Shown here: piece by piece, positions 6,415 through 10,147 of the stretch
How positions within the stretch are numbered: the stretch's first letter is position 1
Layout: each line of letters starts with the position of its first letter
From: CAYNNP01 sp964398215
GTDB lineage: Bacteria; Planctomycetota; Planctomycetia; Pirellulales; Pirellulaceae
DNA length: 10,147 nt
Direction: 5' to 3'
Assembly: GCA_964398215.1 (NCBI GenBank)
Contig: CAYNNP010000237.1
Span: 1-10,147, forward strand
The notes under the pieces: model-generated
Database searches by the model: none
What the model was told of the DNA's origin: nothing
Seen by the model: only the letters and a program-made list of their open reading frames with translations
Position numbers and translations under genes: made by a program

Positions 6415-7832
6415 GCGATTCAAATCGAACGACACGTTGCAGCGGCCCAGAAACACCAGCTGTTTCTCGTCGTAGCTTCATGAAGGTTGGCATCGCTGGA
6501 TTCACGAGCCTCAGCCTGCCAGGGCTTTTGCGTTTGCGAGCCGCCGGGATTGAACAACAGCAGCGCAAAGCTGTGATCATGGTATGGAAACCCGGTGGAT
6601 GCTCTCACATCGATACCTACGATCCCAAGCCTGATGCAATCAGTGAATATCGAGGCCCATTTGGTACGATCCCGACCAAGATCCCGGGCATGCGTTTCAC
6701 CGAATTGCTTCCCAAACAAGCTGCGATTGCTGACAAGTTCATTGTCCACCGAGGCATGTACAACCGCGCTGGCGGCCACCCCGCCGGTTCGATGCAGATG
6801 TTTTCCGGCGACAAAGATTCGCGTGATAAGCCAAAGCCGAAACTGCCGGACTGGATGTCGGTTGCCAATTATGTTCGTAGCCTCGAAGGCACCCGTAGCA
6901 ATCCGTTGCCGCGCTATGTCAGTGTCAAAGGCCCGTCGTCCAGGTACGCGGGGACTGCGTACTTGGGTGAGGCGTATGGACCGTTTGCTGTAAGCGGTGA
7001 TCCGAACTCTCCTAAGTTTGTTGTGCCCAATATCGGACTGAATGACCAGCAAGAAGTTGAAAGACTACAACGCCGGCTATCGTTGCGCGAAAGCTTGGAT
7101 TCCTTGGAACGCTCTTTCGATACGTTCGGAGAATTGGGGGCATTGGATGAATTCGAGACGCAAGCAATGACGTTGCTAACGAATCCAAAAACGAAAGAAG
7201 CATTTGACCTTAGTCGCGAAGACGAAGCGACACGTGATCGTTACGGACGGAATACTTGGGGACAACAACTCCTGCTTGCCAGACGACTTGTCGAAGCAGG
7301 TGTCGATATCATCACAAGCAGTCTTAACGGACCACTGTGCGGACGAGTTAGCAATTGGGATGACCATGCAGTGAATCATCACGTTTTCGATGCGCTACGT
7401 TTTCGTTCAAAGGCTTACGACCAAGCCGTCACAGCATTAATCGAAGATATTTATCAACGTGGGCTGGATGACCGTGTTCTGGTTGTTGTGACTGGCGAGT
7501 TTGGTCGTACGCCAAAGATCAACTATCAACCCAGCACAGGCGAGGGCAACGCGAGTGCACCTGCCGGCACCAAGCAACCAGGCCGTGACCACTGGCCACG
7601 CGCATTCAGCAACTTGTGGGCCGGTGGCGGTTTGAACACAGGCGGATTCTTTGGCGCGACCGACAAACGAGGCGAAGACGCGATCGAACGCCGAAGCGGT
7701 CCTGAGGACTTTATCGCAACGATCTACCAACACTTAGGCATCGACTACAAAAACATCTTCATCAAAGACTTCAATGGCAGGCCAACGCCAATCGTTGCGG
7801 ACGGAAAACCGATCCGCGAATTGGTGGCCTAA
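6411..7832 (+). CDS. Tat-exported DUF1501 protein (alkaline-phosphatase-superfamily-like)
   Basis: This 473-residue DUF1501 protein belongs to a family grouped with the alkaline phosphatase/sulfatase fold; its substrate is unknown. A twin-arginine motif, SRRSFMK at 19-25, is followed by a weakly hydrophobic stretch to about residue 46, so it is probably exported folded. Family motifs follow in order: GGCSHIDTYDPKP at 62-74, GGHPAGSMQM at 121-130, WDDHA at 316-320, GEFGRTPKIN at 362-371 and GRDHWP at 391-396. The Asp, His and Glu residues in these are likely metal ligands by analogy with the superfamily. C64 occupies a position where I expect Pro or another small residue in relatives. The start overlaps the previous stop by four bases (ATGA) and has a GGAG site, so coupled expression is likely. 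Tat export often goes with folding or cofactor insertion in the cytoplasm, which would suit a metalloenzyme. Family assignment is confident. Confidence 0.95.
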   Translation: MSDSNRTTRCSGPETPAVSRRSFMKVGIAGFTSLSLPGLLRLRAAGIEQQQRKAVIMVWKPGGCSHIDTYDPKPDAISEYRGPFGTIPTKIPGMRFTELLPKQAAIADKFIVHRGMYNRAGGHPAGSMQMFSGDKDSRDKPKPKLPDWMSVANYVRSLEGTRSNPLPRYVSVKGPSSRYAGTAYLGEAYGPFAVSGDPNSPKFVVPNIGLNDQQEVERLQRRLSLRESLDSLERSFDTFGELGALDEFETQAMTLLTNPKTKEAFDLSREDEATRDRYGRNTWGQQLLLARRLVEAGVDIITSSLNGPLCGRVSNWDDHAVNHHVFDALRFRSKAYDQAVTALIEDIYQRGLDDRVLVVVTGEFGRTPKINYQPSTGEGNASAPAGTKQPGRDHWPRAFSNLWAGGGLNTGGFFGATDKRGEDAIERRSGPEDFIATIYQHLGIDYKNIFIKDFNGRPTPIVADGKPIRELVA

Positions 7833-8224
7833 CGCGGCAATTGCCCGAACTTCACGCGATCAGAATCGCCCTTTTATCCAGCCGCCGAGCCCCTCTTTTG
7901 AGGCACTGCACATGCGACCAGGTTGGCTTGGCTGGGGCACAGATTCTGAATCCTGCAATTCTTTTCCTACATGCTCAGCGTCAAAAATCCCGCGTTTTAT
8001 TGGGTAAACAGGCTGCGGCTGAGTCACTACCCACCGATTGGCCCACGCACCCCGGCGCCGGCGGGTCGCACAAACTGCTGCATATAAAACGGAGGAAAAG
8101 CTTCGTAAACGGCACTATAGGATTGCGAACGGAGATTCTGGAATGACACTGTACCCCGCGATACTCTGTCCAAAAAATCGGAGATCGCTCTGATATTTAG
8201 TACCTCATGATTCTGGTGTCAGCG
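7833..8224. other. Intergenic region after the operon, no convincing gene
   Basis: This stretch separates the DUF1501 stop from the next gene. It contains a 10-base palindrome GGCAATTGCC (7836-7845) just after the stop, a weak CCTC-tttt-GAGG hairpin (7892-7903), a TGGGTA/TACCCA inverted repeat with a 21-base loop (8001-8033), and a GC-rich palindrome CCGGCGCCGG (8052-8061). None is followed by a T-run, so no intrinsic terminator is evident. An open frame from a TTG at 7841 to 8146 has no recognisable protein character. The promoter of the downstream gene must lie here, but I cannot place it. Confidence 0.6.
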
Positions 8225-10018
8225 ATGTCTTTGAACAAACCCCGCTTGCTAAGCGTTTGCTTTCCCATGCTTGCTGCTCTCGTTGCGGCTCTGTTTTTCG
8301 GTCGTGCAGCAACTGCTCAAACGCTCGTTGACGTTGATTTCAATAATCGCAACGCGTCGATCTACACCGAAGAAGATGTTGAAGAAGACTTTGGCGAACT
8401 TCGGTTTACTAACGGCGTCGACGAAGGATGGGTCCAGATCGTTACTGGCGACCAAGCCTTTGGCGGAACAGGATCGGCGATCCGCGTACGCTATCCAGAA
8501 GGTGGCGAAGGCCCTGGTGAGGGTGGCGCTCAATGGATTGTCGAATTTGACGAGGGCTACGAGGAAGCTTACTTGTCCTACCGAGTCAAGTTCGCCGAAG
8601 GGTTTGACTTTGTCCGTGGCGGAAAGCTCCCTGGTCTTGCCGGCGGTTCGGCTCCCAGCGGAAGTGCTCCTGCTGATGGTATCCGTGGCTGGAGCGGTCG
8701 GCTGATGTGGCGCACGGCTTTTCAGGGAGTGACCGGGGAACCAGAACAAACCACTTCCGGATTGATTTCATACGCCAAGCATGTCAATTCCGGGTTCGCG
8801 ATGGATGGGCGACAGGAAGACGAGATATTTGTCCTTGAGCGCGATGGTCAAGAAAGTGTGATCGAGTCCGATCGATGGTACACCATTCGTGAACGCGTCG
8901 TTATGAACACTCCTGGGGAGCGAGACGGCATCCTGCAAATTTGGCTTGATGGTCGATTGGTTCATGACCAACGCGACCTTCAGTACCGAGACACTCCGGA
9001 TCTACAGATCGACCGCTTGTTCTTCAGCACATTTTTTGGTGGTGGCGAAGCATGGAGAAGCAGTAAAGAAGAGTTTACTTTCTTTGATGACTTCAAACTG
9101 ACCATACCTCGAGAGCGACTTGTCCCGGAACAATATCCCACACCTTACGAAGCAGTCGCCGCATCAAACCCAGGCGACACCGTTCTTCTCGGATCAGCAG
9201 ACTGGTTCGGAAATCTATTCGTCAACAATCCGATTACGATTCGCGGAAGAGGCAATGCTCGGCTGATGCCCGCCCAGCAGAACGTGTCGATTATCCAAGT
9301 CAACTCTGATGACGTAAACATCGAGTCCCTCGAAATCGCCAACGGAGTTGCGGGCGTTGACGCTTACTCGTTAGCAAGCCGGCTAACTATCCTCAACTGC
9401 GACTTCCAAGACATGCTTGGCGATGCCATTCGCTGCACTGACAGTCACAACGTTGCGATCATCAATTCGACAATCGACAACAGTGCCGGTCGCGGAGTTT
9501 TCCTGAATCGCGTCAATGGTTTTTTCATTGCCAACAGTACTTCGACGGGCAACAGTGGCGCCGGTTTCGAGATCATCTCTGACAACGGATTCATCACCGA
9601 CTGCCGGGCGAGTAACAATCGCGCCGGAGCCGGTTTTTTCATGGTGGGAGCCAACGCTGGGCTAGTCAACAACATCTCTGACAACAACGACGCAATGGGA
9701 TTCCTGTTCGTTAACACAGAAAATGTTGGATTCATGAACAACACGTCATCGTTAAACTCTAGCTTCGGGTTGCTGGCCTACGGGGTCAACGGATGCTGCT
9801 TTTGCAACAGCAATTTCATTGGCAACGGTGACGTGGGATATACCTTAGGCAACAGCAATAACAACGTGATCCAAGCGAACATCGTTGACAACAACAGCAG
9901 TATCGGCGCCTACATGTCACCCAGCACCAGCGGCAACGCAATAATTGGCAACTCCTATCAAAACAATGCCTTCAACATTGGACTGATCAACCAAGGTGAC
10001 AACTACGTCAACGAGTAG
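8225..10018 (+). CDS. Secreted PL14-like polysaccharide lyase fused to a parallel beta-helix
   Basis: This exported two-domain protein probably cleaves or modifies an acidic polysaccharide such as alginate. Numbering is from the ATG at 8225 (597 residues), chosen because it gives a standard Sec signal peptide (1-31, ending ATA); an in-frame ATG at 8207 would add six residues, and neither start has a clear ribosome site. Residues about 35-294 resemble the polysaccharide lyase family 14 domain: GGKLPGL at 132-138, GWSGRLMWR at 155-163, WYTIRERVVMNTPG at 218-231, and ILQIWLDG with a nearby FFSTFFGG. Residues about 300-597 form a right-handed parallel beta-helix. It opens with an EAVAASNPGDTV cap and runs through turns of nearly constant 23 residues, with stacked asparagines at 465, 488, 511, 534, 557 and 580. 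It stands alone after a long gap and is likely its own transcript. The PL14 call is by motif memory and is good; activity and substrate are inferred. Confidence 0.88.
   Translation: MSLNKPRLLSVCFPMLAALVAALFFGRAATAQTLVDVDFNNRNASIYTEEDVEEDFGELRFTNGVDEGWVQIVTGDQAFGGTGSAIRVRYPEGGEGPGEGGAQWIVEFDEGYEEAYLSYRVKFAEGFDFVRGGKLPGLAGGSAPSGSAPADGIRGWSGRLMWRTAFQGVTGEPEQTTSGLISYAKHVNSGFAMDGRQEDEIFVLERDGQESVIESDRWYTIRERVVMNTPGERDGILQIWLDGRLVHDQRDLQYRDTPDLQIDRLFFSTFFGGGEAWRSSKEEFTFFDDFKLTIPRERLVPEQYPTPYEAVAASNPGDTVLLGSADWFGNLFVNNPITIRGRGNARLMPAQQNVSIIQVNSDDVNIESLEIANGVAGVDAYSLASRLTILNCDFQDMLGDAIRCTDSHNVAIINSTIDNSAGRGVFLNRVNGFFIANSTSTGNSGAGFEIISDNGFITDCRASNNRAGAGFFMVGANAGLVNNISDNNDAMGFLFVNTENVGFMNNTSSLNSSFGLLAYGVNGCCFCNSNFIGNGDVGYTLGNSNNNVIQANIVDNNSSIGAYMSPSTSGNAIIGNSYQNNAFNIGLINQGDNYVNE
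9419..9970 (+). repeat. Eight consecutive 23-residue beta-helix coils (69-base period, protein level)
   Basis: Codons 399-582 of the PL14-like gene divide into eight blocks of 23 residues, each starting near a Gly-hydrophobic pair and ending in an Asn-rich turn. The DNA copies have diverged, so this is a protein-level repeat and not a recent tandem duplication. It defines the right-handed beta-helix; the last partial coil ends at the stop. Confidence 0.8.
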
Positions 10019-10136
10019 CGCCAGCTGAAAGCTTCGTCGTTGGAGAATCGTTTGGTTTGCCGCGTTTGACCGCTTCGGTGACGTCTTTGGTTTTCCAGCC
10101 GCGGACACAGGGTAATTCGAAAGCATATAGCCCCAT
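10008..10136 (-). CDS. Small hypothetical ORF, 42 residues (doubtful)
   Basis: A 42-codon frame runs from an ATG at 10136 to a TGA at 10008-10010, overlapping the 3' end of the beta-helix gene convergently by 11 bases. An AAGG lies seven bases before the ATG, and an in-frame TAA just upstream fixes the start. The product is basic, starts MGLYAFELPC and contains RGWKTKDVTEAVKRG. I recognise no family. It may be a real small protein, a remnant of a broken gene, or chance. The window ends 11 bases upstream, so its context cannot be judged. Confidence 0.25.
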   Translation of the reverse strand: MGLYAFELPCVRGWKTKDVTEAVKRGKPNDSPTTKLSAGATR

Positions 10137-10147
10137 GCGTTAGCCTT

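Noticed and set aside
6420..7052. A 210-codon minus-strand open frame opposite the DUF1501 gene.
   Set aside because: The plus strand encodes clear DUF1501 motifs throughout; the antisense translation shows nothing recognisable.
7841..8146. Plus-strand open frame of 101 codons from a TTG in the gap after DUF1501.
   Set aside because: No ribosome site, no recognisable domain, signal peptide or membrane segment, and a composition like translated noncoding DNA. It would also begin inside a palindrome.
8123..8165. TTGCGA at 8123 and GATACT at 8160 considered as -35 and -10 boxes for the lyase gene.
   Set aside because: They are about 31 bases apart, far beyond the 16-18 expected, and neither pairs with another good box.
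8249..8749. A 166-codon minus-strand open frame opposite the PL14-like domain.
   Set aside because: It is antisense to conserved lyase motifs and has no family features of its own.
9419..9970. The 69-base periodicity considered as a DNA tandem repeat or CRISPR-like array.
   Set aside because: Units differ at the DNA level and the period falls exactly on codons of a beta-helix, so it is a protein-structural repeat.
10129..10147. TAGCCCC...TAGCC at the right edge considered as the start of a dispersed repeat.
   Set aside because: Only two short similar words are visible before the window ends; there is not enough sequence to support a repeat.

Overview
The window looks like chromosome from a marine-type planctomycete (Rhodopirellula/Pirellulales-like). 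The basis is protein content: a DUF1549/DUF1553 protein, a secreted beta-sandwich protein and a Tat-exported DUF1501 protein in one cluster, next to a secreted formylglycine sulfatase. This combination is characteristic of Planctomycetes and rare outside the Planctomycetes-Verrucomicrobia group. GC content is moderate (a little above half by eye). Ribosome binding sites are present in front of some genes and absent in front of others, which also fits. The assignment is inferred; no rRNA or tRNA is present to confirm it.

Layout from left to right. (1) At the left edge are about 105 bases with no assignable gene. (2) A sulfatase gene lies on the minus strand (106-1500). (3) A 399-base divergent intergenic region follows (1501-1899). 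It holds a 50-base compound palindrome able to fold as a three-way junction and a perfect 14-base palindrome with the look of a LacI-family operator. (4) A plus-strand three-gene block follows: a DUF1549/DUF1553 cytochrome-like protein, a PPC-type beta-sandwich protein with a C-terminal coiled coil, and a DUF1501 protein. Gene spacing is 51 bases and then a 4-base ATGA overlap, so this is very probably one operon. (5) A 392-base gap without a convincing gene follows. (6) A plus-strand gene encodes a secreted two-domain protein: a polysaccharide-lyase-14-like domain fused to a right-handed parallel beta-helix with a strikingly regular 23-residue repeat. (7) The right edge holds at most one small doubtful minus-strand ORF.

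All five main genes encode exported proteins: four with Sec-type signal peptides and one (DUF1501) with a twin-arginine signal. Together they suggest cell-envelope handling of acidic or sulfated polysaccharide. The sulfatase would remove sulfate esters, and the PL14-like/beta-helix protein would cleave or modify uronate-type glycan. The operon carries two possible c-type haem sites (one CX4CH, one CXXCH) plus an alkaline-phosphatase-superfamily-like protein. The biochemical role of the DUF1549/1553-PPC-DUF1501 operon is not established, so any joint pathway is inference from proximity and shared export. That operon is the best candidate in this window for an undescribed system.
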